DNA from: Aricia agestis | Taxonomy: Eukaryota; Arthropoda; Insecta; Lepidoptera; Lycaenidae | Length of the DNA: 64,000 nucleotides | Direction: 5' to 3' | Assembly (NCBI RefSeq): GCF_905147365.1 | Contig: NC_056406.1 | Span: 2,182,501-2,246,500, forward strand | Shown here: piece by piece, positions 15,001-22,929 of the stretch | Position numbering within the stretch: position 1 is the first letter of the stretch | How the letters are laid out: the number at the start of each line of letters is the position of its first letter | Position numbers and translations under genes: made by a program | The notes under the pieces: generated by a model | The model's input: the letters and a program-made list of their open reading frames with translations, nothing else | Told to the model about the DNA's origin: nothing | Database searches by the model: none

Positions 15001-15920
15001 CTTGTGGCCACCAAGCATATTTCGAAATACTTATGGTTAATGTGGCGCGCGTGCGCGTTTATTTATTGGTTGCAGGCTAGCTCGTGGTCGAACAGCCGGC
15101 ACGAGGTGCGCGGCGCGGTGAGCGGCGGCGGCGCGCGGCTGCGGCTGCAGGGACGCTGGACCGAGGCGCTGCACGCCGGCGAGCCGCCTGCCGCCAAGTG
15201 TCTGTGGAGGCCCGGTGAGTGGGGGAGATGTGATGATGAATGTAGTTGAAATTGAGCTTTATTGATTAAGCATAAAGATAATCTCAAGATAACTCGCGGC
15301 GTAAGTGTCGATGATGTCGTGCTGTCGTTTGTCTACGATGTTTATGAGTTTATGATTCTCTGTATTTCGTCTATAGGTTATGACATCAGAAGTCACAATT
15401 TGCAAATGTAGTCGTAATTAACAATACAAATAATAATGTATTGTTAAGTCATAAAGCCGTGTCATGCTAGCTGTGTCATGTCATATAATAATATGTGGAG
15501 CCGTATGAGTTTGTGGCGGTACCCACAATTCGCCTAACATTCCTGCATCGCGCTATCGAAGTTTCGGAGAACGGCAAGATATATACGACGTCTGAAATGA
15601 CGTCAGTGGGCTTCGGCCTGACCGATTATAACACCTCGCTCGGTCGGAAGATCTTCCTTTGTGGCCACCACACGTATTCCCACAAGGTACTAAAATGATG
15701 TTTGTTTGCAGGCGCGATGCCGGCGGAGCACGAGCTGTACTACGGGTTCACGCGGTTTGCGATGGAGCTGAACGAGCTGGAGCCCGGCATGCGGGACCGC
15801 CTGCCGCACACTGACACACGTCTCAGGTATACACATTACACACGTACACACTCAAGTGCACGCACTTACACGCAGCGCGCTCACACCCACAAGTGCCTCA
15901 CGTACACGCAGCCACGCTCG

Positions 15921-16015
<95 letters not shown>

Positions 16016-17999
16016 AAGCGCACGCACGTACACGCATCGCGCTCACGCCCACACGTGCCTCACGTATGTCTCACGGCACAGTCCAGTCGCAGAGCGGGAG
16101 CAGAGCAGTCCGCTTGTCTAGGCCTTCTGTCGTTCTTTGACTTACGATACTTGTCTCTTTCACTGGCGCTCGAAAATGTCGCTATTGTGTACCTGTGGGA
16201 AGGAAAGTGTATGCTAAAACTCTTCACATTTATTACAGACCCGACCAGCGCGCGCTAGAGGAGGGCGACGTGGAGAGCGCGGAGACGCTCAAGCTGCAGC
16301 TGGAGCAGGCGCAGCGTGACCGCCGCCGCGACCGCCCTGACCACCGCCCGCAGTGGTTCCGGTGAGTGATGGTGGTATCCCAGCATGAGGCCCAACCGGC
16401 GCGCTAGAGGAGAGCGACGTGAAGAGCGCGGAGACGCTCAAACTGCAGCTGGAGCAGGCACAGCGCGACCGCCGCCGCGACCGCCCCGATCACCGCCGCC
16501 CGCAGTGGTTCCGGAAAGTGGACCATATTTCACCAACCAACGAAGGGTGATATATATCTTGTGACAGGCGTTTGACAGCAGATATTGCACATTTCACCAA
16601 CCAACGAAGGTGATATATCTTGTGACAGGCGTTTGACAGCAGATATTGCACAGTCTCGCGCGTGAACGCGTAAGTGACGGTCACGATCACTGCTCACTTT
16701 TCTGTTACTAAATTTCTTAATACTTCTAACGTTATATCAAAAGTTGTGTGACTTACATGCCTCGAGAATTAATATTAATAATCAAAAATAATTTAACTTC
16801 ATAAAGATAAACTGCTGTGTCACCTAACCTCAAATACGATGCATTGTGCAAAGTGCAAGGAAATTGTTACTGACTTCGTCCATTGTGGCAAGTGTGGTGG
16901 TCACTATCACTTTACTTGTGCTGGAATATCAGAGTCCAGCTACCGAAAACTGGGGCAAGAGAAGAAATCTGCCTGGAAATATACCGTGCCGCGCACAAGT
17001 GCAATCCTCGGACCCCGCGAACACTGTCTCACTGGCTGACATTTTATTGGAGATTAAAAATCTACGTACCGATTTTAACACGATGAACACCGACCTAAAT
17101 GATATAAAATCAGATATATCTAGCACTAAACAATGTATGTTGGACCTGGATATGAAGTGGAGCGATATGCAGCAAAGATTCGTCGATATCTGTCTTTACC
17201 TTAATAAAATAAAAAAATAAAAAATAATAAAAAATCTATCAGAATGTTGTATACGAAACGCGCTCCCAAACGACGAGCAATGCTCGTCTTTCGAAAGTCT
17301 GTTCTTTAGTCTGCTATCGGAATCGGACGTCAATCGGAATTTTAAAAATGCCTAAAAGTGCCGTATTGAGCTGCAGAAATTTAAATAGAAACGTTGGCCT
17401 AGATAATGAGCACTTTTCTTATCATCGGTACGACACAGTAGCTATAATAAAGTGGCACGCTCGTTTTCATACAAATGGAGCGACATGCGGTATCTATCTT
17501 GATCTACACTCCAAATGTGTGCGGTAAGCAGCAAAATGGTGGCAAATGATGGTTATTATCCCAGGGCCTGTAGAACGCTGACGCTAACGATAACGCTACA
17601 AAATGTATGCAATTTGACATAAGTCATCGCTTCGCTAGCGAATACTAATGTCAAATCCATACATTTTGTAGCGTTAGCGCGAGCGTTAGCGTTTTGCCAC
17701 TTGTCTACAGGGGCTGGCAACACTGTTGAGGTGTCATAGTACGCTGATGATGATGTATGATAAATGGAACAGGCAAGAACATTTTATTGCCTGTTCCATG
17801 CTCTACCGTTTTGTATGTATTTGGTTTATCTTGTACCCCTTCACCCCTTTCAACTGTTTCTCGCTCTAATCTCTCCCTCTCTCTCAGGCGGTCCGGCGAG
17901 GGTGAGGGCGGCGAGGAGGAGACGTGGGTGTTCAGCGGCGAGTACTGGCGCGCGCGCGAGCGGGGCTTCCCCGACCTGCGTGCGCCGCGTCTGTGGTGA
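1..17999 (+). CDS. Oxysterol-binding protein-related protein, ORP3/6/7 type (3' 20 exons; start lies before window)
   Basis: ORP-family lipid-transfer protein, expected to move sterol and phosphoinositide between membranes at ER contact sites. Inferred exons: 1-100, 1302-1431, 1750-1970, 2285-2382, 4936-5028, 5370-5638, 6139-6220, 8051-8208, 8796-8907, 9119-9198, 10364-10480, 10980-11076, 12482-12702, 13210-13422, 13770-13940, 14278-14391, 15076-15214, 15712-15826, 16239-16361, 17888-17999. All junctions are GT/AG and keep one frame, giving about 920 codons to the TGA at 17997-17999. Domain order is PH (KRKWPLKGWHKRFF), a low-complexity linker with a basic stretch, a FFAT-like motif, an acidic serine-rich stretch, then the ORD with the family signature EQVSHHPPVSACHAES. 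PH wording and domain order fit ORP3/6/7 better than OSBP or ORP9-11. Exons are much richer in GC than the introns. The N-terminus is missing because the gene enters from the left edge. Confidence 0.93.
899..984. repeat. Two-copy tandem repeat, about 42-bp unit
   Basis: A unit containing 'GAATAAGCCACAAAATATGA' followed by 'TGACCCCGCAACC' occurs twice back to back in the first visible ORP intron. The copies differ by a short indel near the start of the unit. No coding signal. Confidence 0.8.
1302..2382 (+). other. PH-domain exons of the ORP gene
   Basis: Exons 1302-1431, 1750-1970 and 2285-2382 encode a pleckstrin-homology domain, from FNGYLHKKRKWPLKGWHK to FRTWLHVLKTHRLYRQHLL. Visible hallmarks are the basic first beta-hairpin (KKRKWPLKGWHKR, the expected phosphoinositide-contact region) and the closing helix with an invariant Trp (TWLHVL). 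The middle reads RLHGSVDVGLSVLSAKPR, typical of the ORP3/6/7 subgroup. PH domains of this group target the protein to the plasma membrane. That targeting is family knowledge and not something the sequence shows. Confidence 0.9.
2601..4583 (+). CDS. Intron-nested single-exon ORF, 660 codons, unknown function
   Basis: I do not recognise this protein. The open frame lies inside the ORP intron 2383-4935, on the same strand, and cannot be part of the ORP transcript because the flanking exons already join in frame. Starting at 2601 gives a hydrophobic N-terminus (residues about 4-25, a possible signal anchor). A start at the Met-Met at 2697 would remove it. Residues about 30-200 are rich in Lys and Ser. 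The rest is acidic and Asn-rich with three predicted helical blocks (around residues 250-320, 410-450 and 550-620). Short S/T-Q pieces (VATQAYDYE, KSTQYILNE) and STNT pieces (ESTNTL, TSTNTD) recur in the C-terminal half. Base composition is strikingly AT-rich compared with the host exons. A possible poly(A) signal AATAAA lies near 4908. An open frame of this length in AT-rich DNA is unlikely by chance, so a real gene is probable. Confidence 0.7.
   Translation: MCICMIIISVIIFMNLVVFLVLRIKHYYFQSGMMTSKEHKEVPKHASNKYPESKLLSSKTKKKCRTRPYYSHSKVSSKEKPYFVSLCSWSAGKEKTKLDFSNQIAFIKSSIRKHSPNFSLAKNKKEKSKRQKGKTENKQIKKASEGGNKTISKNIIKNSTVSRFIDTNKSDNQKIRRIKKSTNVIKYQNKFYEPVLTNAYNFVALKNSKRIVSGSNSYSLSFNEKKVLKNWNSRVRNINNLNKLEYDMMVKKVIQLLSDKINEEKEIPTTRAYLNEVFEEMSGTKLHSENENSLKELFKYLLQFWLKTTTTLTDADIKRHNDIKANKCTSNTHVSSCSVATQAYDYEDGLIKCDTFIKEKHDSDLEKVLNNIVYKCESTNTLFDAKRISNNNLRREQKITQTMDRLESIKISKFKKTLSRLLSKIPISAETALEILQLYLEIIDDDSENFNTNNATTKNIKPKLMPSNISNNINSDYENTSEINLRRVCNTEHENNSINVFDSRKGFGKYETDLNDNANNNLFKSINVLDMKKATPNNNIGINILVYTNLLRTVYNNPRKPVDERVMLLLLDNLLPLSKSTTIHKDINNLCMKLRRKFGKNTEEHGLSLLGKIYADVVKNSTTDQYTSTNTDLRDESNNDFLELQYDDKSTQYILNEDKL
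5620..5785. repeat. Local duplication copying an exon end and its splice donor
   Basis: The end of ORP exon 5370-5638 with its donor ('CGGCTCGCACACGGTCAGTA') is repeated about 125 bp downstream at 5751-5770. An intervening 'CACACACAGCTCCGCTAA' is also present twice (about 5668 and 5725). This creates a decoy donor at about 5765. The surroundings are CA-rich. Confidence 0.75.
7905..7947. repeat. Perfect 19-bp hairpin with 5-nt loop
   Basis: Arms 7905-7923 and 7929-7947 are exact reverse complements (AAGTGTCAATACATAATAC). The hairpin lies in the ORP intron just before exon 8051-8208 and no transposon termini are visible around it. Confidence 0.9.
9223..9986. mobile_element. Palindromic MITE split by a LINE insertion
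   Basis: Termini are CAGGGTGTAACAAAACTAAG at 9223 and its imperfect complement ending TTTGTTACATCCTG at 9986. Inner left-arm sequence (ACTGTGAAAGTAGCAG) resumes at about 9810, after a block of R1-type LINE sequence. A second copy of the same family lies at 52050-52273 without the insertion. The comparison shows that the LINE landed inside the left arm of this MITE. Confidence 0.8.
9252..9800 (+). pseudogene. 3' fragment of an R1-clade non-LTR retrotransposon
   Basis: The frame from 9255 to 9497 encodes LVAVLGVDLSLPSMVRCML, then an EAWQAAVSFCETVLSQKE block and an Arg-rich tail (PLRRRRTEMRRRR). This is the usual carboxy-terminal end of R1-type LINE ORF2 proteins. About 300 bp of 3' UTR-like sequence follows. 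The reverse transcriptase and endonuclease parts are absent, so this is a 5'-truncated dead copy. Its boundaries are set by the interrupted MITE on both sides. Confidence 0.75.
10364..10480 (+). other. ORP exon with FFAT-like VAP-binding motif
   Basis: This exon encodes SASEFFDAEEHDD. The EFFDAEE core fits the EFFDAxE FFAT consensus exactly, with acidic residues around it. FFAT motifs bind the ER proteins VAP-A/B, so this exon predicts anchoring of the protein to the ER while the PH domain faces the other membrane. The motif match is seen directly. The binding is inferred. Confidence 0.85.
10577..10609. repeat. Short perfect hairpin
   Basis: TGTCTAATACTTTAG and its exact complement flank a 3-nt loop. 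Intronic. Confidence 0.85.
10872..10922. repeat. Perfect 23-bp hairpin with 5-nt loop
   Basis: Arms 10872-10894 and 10900-10922 are exact complements (they include ACAACCTTCCTTGCCATAT). Located about 60 bp before the acceptor of exon 10980-11076. No TIR or target duplication around it. Confidence 0.9.
12422..12453. repeat. Short hairpin
   Basis: ACACCCATA at 12422-12430 and TATGGGTGT at 12445-12453 pair at the ends, with further partial pairing inside. The hairpin lies just before ORP exon 12482-12702. Confidence 0.7.
12904..13109. mobile_element. PIF/Harbinger-like MITE, family A (206 bp)
   Basis: Terminal inverted repeats GGGTGAAACCAAACGAGCGT and the complement ending GGCTTCACCC, flanked by TAA on both sides (12901-12903, 13110-13112). 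A 3-bp TAA/TTA duplication with GGG termini is typical of PIF/Harbinger elements. The same family recurs, interrupted, at 28126-29041. Confidence 0.82.
14489..14531. repeat. Perfect 19-bp hairpin
   Basis: TACTATCTAGGCGGGTTTA and its near-exact complement flank a 5- to 6-nt loop. Intronic. Confidence 0.85.
14560..14760 (-). repeat. Dispersed LINE 3'-tail-like repeat
   Basis: A (ATC)n/(TCA)n stretch is followed by 'AGTCGTCCACTGCTGGACAT'. On the minus strand this reads as a LINE 3' end finishing in a trinucleotide tail, similar to the tail of the RTE fragment at 61230-61275. Strongly decayed. Confidence 0.5.
14931..15675. repeat. Duplicated unknown sequence flanking one ORP exon
   Basis: A block with 'GTGGCGGTACCCACAATT', 'GCTCGGTCGGAAGATCTTCC' and 'TTGTGGCCACCA' is present at about 14928-15011 and again at about 15511-15671, on either side of exon 15076-15214. 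The second copy is longer by about 60 bp and keeps an open frame (15495-15698) reading FVAVPTIRLTFLHRAIEV and TSLGRKIFLCGHHTYSH. I do not recognise the encoded sequence. It may be a transposon fragment. Confidence 0.6.
15922..16013. repeat. CA/GT microsatellite
   Basis: About 90 bp of nearly pure (CA)n with a short CGCGCG interruption, in the ORP intron. CA-rich imperfect repeats extend from 15828 to 16070. Confidence 0.97.
16389..16516 (+). pseudogene. Duplicated ORP exon, dead copy
   Basis: This copy of the functional exon 16239-16361 lies about 30 bp downstream of it. It keeps most of the exon (the LKLQLEQAQRDRRRDRPDH part) but has an extra CGC codon-size insertion (CACCGCCGCC). The donor has changed from CCGGTGAGT to CCGGAAAGT, so it should not be spliced. 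Several silent and missense changes show it is not a very recent copy. Confidence 0.88.
16523..16650. repeat. Two-copy tandem repeat, about 64-bp unit
   Basis: CATTTCACCAACCAACGAAG through TTTGACAGCAGATATTGCA is present twice head to tail, with small indels, directly after the pseudo-exon. Confidence 0.9.
16800..17236 (+). pseudogene. LINE ORF1 fragment: PHD-type finger plus coiled coil, with A-rich tail
   Basis: The frame from 16839 starts MHCAKCKEIV and shows C-x2-C, C-x2-C and H-x4-C spacing (VHCGKCGGHYHFTCAG) of a PHD-like zinc finger. A frameshift near 16985 moves into the frame ending at 17220, which has a leucine-heptad coiled coil (ILLEIKNLRTDFNTMNTDL). The sequence ends in an A-rich AATAAA-repeat tail (17203-17236). 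PHD plus coiled coil is a known ORF1 layout of some insect LINEs. The direct jump from ORF1 start to a poly(A)-like tail suggests an internally deleted retrocopy. Confidence 0.65.
17240..17530 (+). pseudogene. Relic of a THAP-exon (P-like) element, copy 1
   Basis: The sequence around 17284-17428 matches the P-like element at 38037-38928, both in the upstream leader (TTTAGTCTGC, ATCGGAATCGGACGTCAATC) and in the coding start. The ORF from 17348 reads MPKSAVLSCRNLNRNVGL and FSYHR. In the 38-kb copy the equivalent is MSNCAVLGCGNSTRNVGL and VSFHR. The first THAP Cys is replaced by Ser here. The right end (GGCACGCTCGTTTTCATACA) also matches. The left end is cut by the A-rich tail of the preceding LINE fragment. 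Confidence 0.65.
17566..17712. mobile_element. Small foldback element
   Basis: GAACGCTGACGCTAACGATA and TACAAAATGTATGCAATTTG on the left arm match complements on the right arm (CATACATTTTGTAGCG, GCGAGCGTTAGCG). Outer ends are CCTGTAG and CTACAGG. No clear target duplication. Confidence 0.6.
17764..17799. repeat. Perfect 13-bp hairpin
   Basis: ATGGAACAGGCAA and its exact complement flank a 10-nt loop, about 90 bp before the last ORP exon. Confidence 0.85.
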
Positions 18000-18115
18000 C
18001 CGCGCCCCGACACGGTCAGTGTGCCTGTCATGTTGACAGCTGTCAAATTTTAAAGCGAGAACATAGAGTATAGAGATCGCTCTGCATACTATGTCCATTG
18101 TCCATTTATATTTTA

Positions 18116-18624
18116 GGGTCTGTTCAAACCGCAACGCGACGCATTGATGCATTTCTAAAGGGGTATGAAGATTTTTGTATGGAGCCTGGCCGACCTACTG
18201 TCCGCTAAATGTGTTTTTTCGCGTTCACGACTATTATTTTCAAAAATGGATAGCCAACATCAATACAAACAAAAAATAATCTTGGACAAAACCGCGTAAG
18301 GTGTCACATTTCGAAGATTTGAACTGCCAAAGTTGCAATATCTTAAATTGGCAAAACTTTAGCAGCTCATATCTTCGAAATGTGACTCTTTACGTGGTTT
18401 TGTCTAAGATTATTTTTTGTTTGTATTGATGTTAGCTATCCATTTTTGAAAAAAATATTCGTGAACGCGAAAAAACACATTTAGCGAAAGTAGGTCGGCC
18501 AAAATCTTCGTACCCCTTTGTACCCAATTGAAAGATTTCAATTGCTTGAGACGTCTTCCAAATCTGTCAAATCCATACAAATTTAGAAATGCATCCACGC
18601 GTCGCATTGCGGTCTGACTGACCC
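18116..18624. mobile_element. PIF/Harbinger-like MITE, family B, long copy (509 bp)
   Basis: Long inverted arms start GGGTCTGTTCAAACCGCAAC and end GCGGTCTGACTGACCC. TTA flanks both ends (18113-18115, 18625-18627). Arms pair over about 200 bp, including ATTTCGAAGAT/ATCTTCGAAAT and the 'ACAAACAAAAAATAATCTT' segment. It lies just after the ORP stop codon, possibly inside its 3' UTR. Confidence 0.85.
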
Positions 18625-18627
18625 TTA

Positions 18628-20300
18628 TGTTTATGTATACTTGAAGTCCAACGACGTTAAAATTAAATTACGACTTTATTGCTGCTATAAAGATACCCAT
18701 ATAATTAGTAGCAATCGTAATTTTGGACTCCAAAACTGGGACAACTTTTGGAGAAGCGAAGAGGCAACCATAATATATATCTTACTTTCATTATTTGCCT
18801 CAGTTGTCTTGAGAAGCAAATAGATTCTCATAGTTTAGATTCTTTGTTACTTGTTTTTTTTTATCCATGGTATAACCTAAACTGATAGACACATTTTGCG
18901 ATGATAGTAAACACAATATTTTTCAACAGATTGTTCAGCGTGAGGTGCTCTGCTAGTGGTTGTGTTCGCTTGCTTCGCCTTGACTTCGGTTGGGGTGCTT
19001 CGCCCCGCTTTGGTCGGGGGCTTCGCTCCGGGGCTCGTCTCGACTTCGCTCCGGTTAGAGTATTTGTTACTAGTTGACGGCTAAGTACGCGCGTACGCCG
19101 GGTTATGGTTATATAGATATATTATGTAACATGGTCGTGTACTGTTTACATAGGTATACAGATACGCTATACGGATTATATAAAATGTGTATAAAATATA
19201 TCACATTATATTAAATCAATTACGGATATTTTCAGCGATCTGCTAATATTCAATCATAAAAAATTACAATGTAATGATTCTATTCTAAATATTATATTAC
19301 GCTCTTTCTAGCGCGTTCAAGGTCATTGAATCGGGAAAGAGACGAAACGATAGTGCTGTCTTATTCTATTCAATTCTAATCGGTCTAAGTCACATGCTTG
19401 CATTACGCTTTCACGAATATTTACAATGATGTTACCTACACTATAGCTTCGTCTCTTTCTAAAAACAAGCCCAGAGTTGAGACAGATGTTACGGCCATGT
19501 TAGGAATTGGTTATACTAGTTTTTAATTTAACAAAACGTATATGTGATATGATAATCTTAGCTGTGAAGTGTGTTGTATAAGCAAGTACAAATTGTTTTG
19601 CCCGTGTATATAGAGTATGTGATTTGTGTAGTTTTTTTGTATGTTGACAGTCACGTGACAGTAATTTGACAGTTTCAAGATTGGGGTAAGGGATGAAAAC
19701 GGTCTCAGAAATTATTGATGATAAAATACTGCAAAAAACATTTTTCATAAAGTTTCTGATGACAAAAACGTTATAAAATTGAATGAATCATTTAACTGTC
19801 AAAATTGAATCACTAGACTGTCAATATTCGACAGAATTGCGTATAATTGCGCATTATGAAACGTAATAAAAGGGAAATGTTTAATATTTGTTATTTTATA
19901 TGTCTTATGATGATACGGATGGAGGCAATAGAATGCTAAGAGATAATAATTAATAAACTACTAAACGTTGTTCTTTTTAAGGGGTTTCAAGTTGGTAATG
20001 ATAAAAACTCTCATTTCTTTTCAAAAGAAAGCTTTATTATGTATTTAAATCCGTTATTCGAATTCAATTCTATTTTAGATATTAACTAGCTGTCCCGGTG
20101 AACTTCGTGTCACTTTAAAACCTTACCTGGACTTCTACGAATATTTTAAGACTAAAATTAGCCCAATCCGTTAAGCCGTTTTCGAGTTTTAGCGTTACTA
20201 ACACAATTGAAAATCCATTAATATATAATATATAGATTTTTATTGGATTTAAGGCTGTTTGCACACACAGCGAAACGTGATAGAACAAAATGTTGTGTTA
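18628..20300. other. ORP downstream region, no gene seen
   Basis: AT-rich sequence. At 18955-19060 it contains an irregular repeat of GCTTCG/ACTTCG words. At 20088-20230 there is a decayed repeat starting TAGCTGTCCCGGTGAACTTC, similar in wording to 38699-38715. No ORF with recognisable content. The ORP poly(A) site could not be fixed with confidence. Confidence 0.5.
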
Positions 20301-20443
20301 CAGTCTATTCAGACCGCAACGCGACGCGTAGATGCATTTCTAAATTTGTACTGCATTGACAGATTTCAATTGCGTGAGACGTTTTGCAAATCTGTCAAAT
20401 CCATACAAATTTAGAAGCGTCGCGTTGCGGTCTCAATTGACCC
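20301..20443. mobile_element. MITE family B, short copy, first of a chain
   Basis: Ends CAGTCTATTCAGACCGCAAC and the complement ending GGTCTCAATTGACCC, flanked by TTA (20298-20300 and 20444-20446). Same family as 18116-18624 with the centre deleted. Confidence 0.85.
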
Positions 20444-20446
20444 TTA

Positions 20447-20634
20447 GGGTGTTCGCTGCGTTAAGCGTGCGCCTGACGTGGCCACGTGCGCGAGGCGTGT
20501 TTGTTTCATGTCATCCCATAGAGCAGCGCTGCGTTGAGCGTGTCAGCCGTCGCACGATTACTATGGCGAGCGCATGGTGCGGGCGCCTGCGGCGGGCAGC
20601 CGCGCCGGGCATACGCTCAACGCAGCGAATGCCC
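20447..20634. mobile_element. GC-rich MITE, second of a chain
   Basis: Left end GGGTGTTCGCTGCGTTAAGC, right end CTCAACGCAGCGAATGCCC. It lies exactly between TTA at 20444-20446 and TTA at 20635-20637. The interior is GC-rich and repeats TTGAGCG words. Confidence 0.82.
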
Positions 20635-20637
20635 TTA

Positions 20638-20822
20638 GGGCCAACGCTAAAACACGGGCGGACTCGGGCGCGGCCGCTCGCTAAAAGCGTACGCCCGCGC
20701 CGTGTGCCCGCCGTACCCGCCGCGCGTGTAACAGTCCGTCGCACGCGCCTGCGCTGCCATACTATTTTTCATTATACACACGGTACGCGAGCGTGCGTCC
20801 GTGCGAGTTTTAGCGTTGGCCC
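20638..20822. mobile_element. GC-rich MITE, third of a chain
   Basis: Left end GGGCCAACGCTAAAAC, right end GTTTTAGCGTTGGCCC, exact complements. Flanked by TTA at 20635-20637 and 20823-20825. The interior has GTACGCCCGC-like GC-rich sequence. The open frames seen across 20356-20826 are by-products of this GC content. Confidence 0.85.
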
Positions 20823-20825
20823 TTA

Positions 20826-21347
20826 GAGTCTAACAGTTAGACAGTCGATTTGTTAGCAGCTTTTTTTCAGTTTGCGGCATTACGTAATATCATTATAAGT
20901 ATAGAACATCCAAAGAGACAGACAGACTTTTGTTGCTCCATCTCTCTCTAAGACCATTTGAAGTATTTGACTCTATGTGTATCATCTGGGCAGTTTGAAT
21001 CTTGGCAAGTCATAAAGGATCTCCTTGTAGAGTACATAAAGACAACAATATATGCAAATGAATTAAAAGACGATATACTAATTATTGTAAGATATTAAAG
21101 ATATATGATAATAAAGTCAATTTTCTTATATAACGCTTCGTGTTTAGCAATAGCTAATTTATTTTTACCGAATGAACTAATGGTAACTCTCCCGTACTAA
21201 TGAAAATATTTATACAATCAATTAAGCTATACAAAGTCCTTGTCTAATACGTTAAATTAGCTGTTTTATAGACTGACATAACATTGTATAGTATTACTTT
21301 TTTATTGGGACTAGGAGGCTTGTATCTATAACAAAACAAATGTCTTA
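20826..21347. other. Intergenic, no feature seen
   Basis: AT-rich sequence without a supported gene. A possible poly(A) signal AATAAA lies near 21111 and could end the ORP transcript, but this is a guess. Confidence 0.4.
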
Positions 21348-21735
21348 TCTCCGCACTCAGAGACATTTAATCACGATTAATTATCAATTTAATGAACTCT
21401 TCATTAAATTGATGATTAATCGTGACAGATAATTAATGTATGAGGCTTATGTGATTTTTTTTAATTAATTACATTTAAGCTACGAATAATGAAAACTAAG
21501 GAATCGTAACTGCCATACTATTACCGTTTTAAATTTGGTTCCTTTTGATCTGTCATGTAACGTCAGCCTAGTACCGCTCAAGGTCACCTAAATATTGCAA
21601 ATGTATTGAAATGTGTACCTAAGGTACACTTTTTTGACAAGTATTGTGGAGCATGTTTTTTGACGGAGTTACTTTTCCTTAGTTTTTATTATTCGTAGCA
21701 TTTAAGTAATTAATGTTCCACTCTGAGTGCGGCAG
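21348..21735. mobile_element. Foldback element with a second palindrome in its left arm
   Basis: Outer inverted words CCGCACTCAGAG (left) and CTCTGAGTGCGG (right). Inner arms of about 40 bp (TTAAGCTACGAATAATGAAA at about 21475 and its complement at about 21690). A separate exact 25-bp palindrome, arms 21371-21395 and 21401-21425, sits within the left part. Confidence 0.65.
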
Positions 21736-22920
21736 TCCTACCTATAACATGCAGGTGTTGCTTTTTAGATTATTTTTTTGCAATAAGAACATATAAATAA
21801 CATATTTTGTATTAATTTTAAAGCTTCCTTGAATAGTTATGGCTAAATGAAAAGCCGTCTACGGTAAGGCATTTTTCAAATATTAATTGAAACATATAAA
21901 TGCTTCCAAAATACCTGCCCGTTTTTTAAAGATTTTTTCCTCCTAGTTAATGCCACAGATTCTGTATAAAAATTACCGTTTAATAATTTTACGCGATTCC
22001 AAGAGATAAACAAAACTCTACCTCGTTTTTTCCCGTAAATAATAATTAATTACTATTCTTATTTGCCAAATTATAAGCTTCCTCATTCCCAGTCATTAAG
22101 CATCGCTAAGTTGCTAAATATTAATGAAATTTAATTACTTTTTGCTACATTAAATATTAGGCATTCTCAGTGCAAATTTATCCTTGCACAGGAAAATCAT
22201 TAAATACTTTAAAAATTACGTATCAATTATATCGGCAGTATGCCAGTAAAAAGCTGTTTTTATTTTTAAAACCTGTAGAGAATTAACGCAAGTCCATCCA
22301 GTTAAAATGGTGTTGCCATATTGTACAGAGTATGTGTTCAGGTTCACTTCGCACAAAAACGCTAGGCATCGCTGCGATGCGCAGACCGCAGTACGTAGTT
22401 TGAGATTATGTTATGACTTGAAATGTACCACGGTCCACGTCGTTGTGGTGTGAACTGACCTTGAAACATAAACCATAAGTTCCTACAGACTACGGAACCA
22501 TAGACAATCTTTATTTGTGTTTTAATCTAACAAATTATATTGTAAATAAGCTTGTAGGTTTAGACGTTGAATGATTTGATTTGTCGTCGCCTTATAGATG
22601 TAAAGGTGGTTGCACATGAGCGTTTGTGTCGCTGCGATTGAAGCATTGCTGATAGTAAATTTTAATTAAAATATTTTTTATTTAATTTAAGAATAAATTT
22701 GTCTTATATTATTTTTGTAATATTTCGTCGTATACGTCCTCAACTCATCAGGAAAAAGTTTTGTAGGCCAAGTAAAGGCCTTTGATAGAAATACATATTT
22801 CATTTTTATTCATAAAGTTTAAATATGACTGTTCCAGTAAAATTACTGTAAACTTTTATAACATCTGATTCATGCTAATTTTTTTTTCTTAGATCTAAAA
22901 GTTATTTTAACTGAACATAC
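21736..22920. other. Intergenic, no feature seen
   Basis: AT-rich, with only short ORFs. No conserved motif or repeat end recognised. Confidence 0.4.
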
Positions 22921-22929
22921 TATATATAG

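Larger units (their letters stand above)
12482..17999 (+). other. ORD (lipid-binding) exons of the ORP gene
   Basis: Eight exons (12482-12702, 13210-13422, 13770-13940, 14278-14391, 15076-15214, 15712-15826, 16239-16361, 17888-17999) encode the ORP-related domain. Visible landmarks in order: LWNLLYKNIGKDLSQISMPV and NEPLNMLQ (lid), ASKPFNPLLGETYE, the signature EQVSHHPPVSACHAES with the paired histidines that contact phosphoinositide phosphate, KVHVRLLTTGDHYSWNK, VHNLFGGQRWVDQYGEM, YYGFTRFAMELNELEP, and the terminal EYWRARERGFPDLRAPRLW. All core ORD landmarks are present, so the lipid-transfer domain appears intact. Confidence 0.92.

Noticed and set aside
15702..16258. Long His/Thr-rich ORFs in several frames
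   Set aside because: They are translations of a CA microsatellite next to a real ORP exon.
20356..20826. 156-codon plus-strand ORF rich in Arg/Ala
   Set aside because: It lies wholly across adjacent GC-rich MITEs. The frame is a by-product of base composition.
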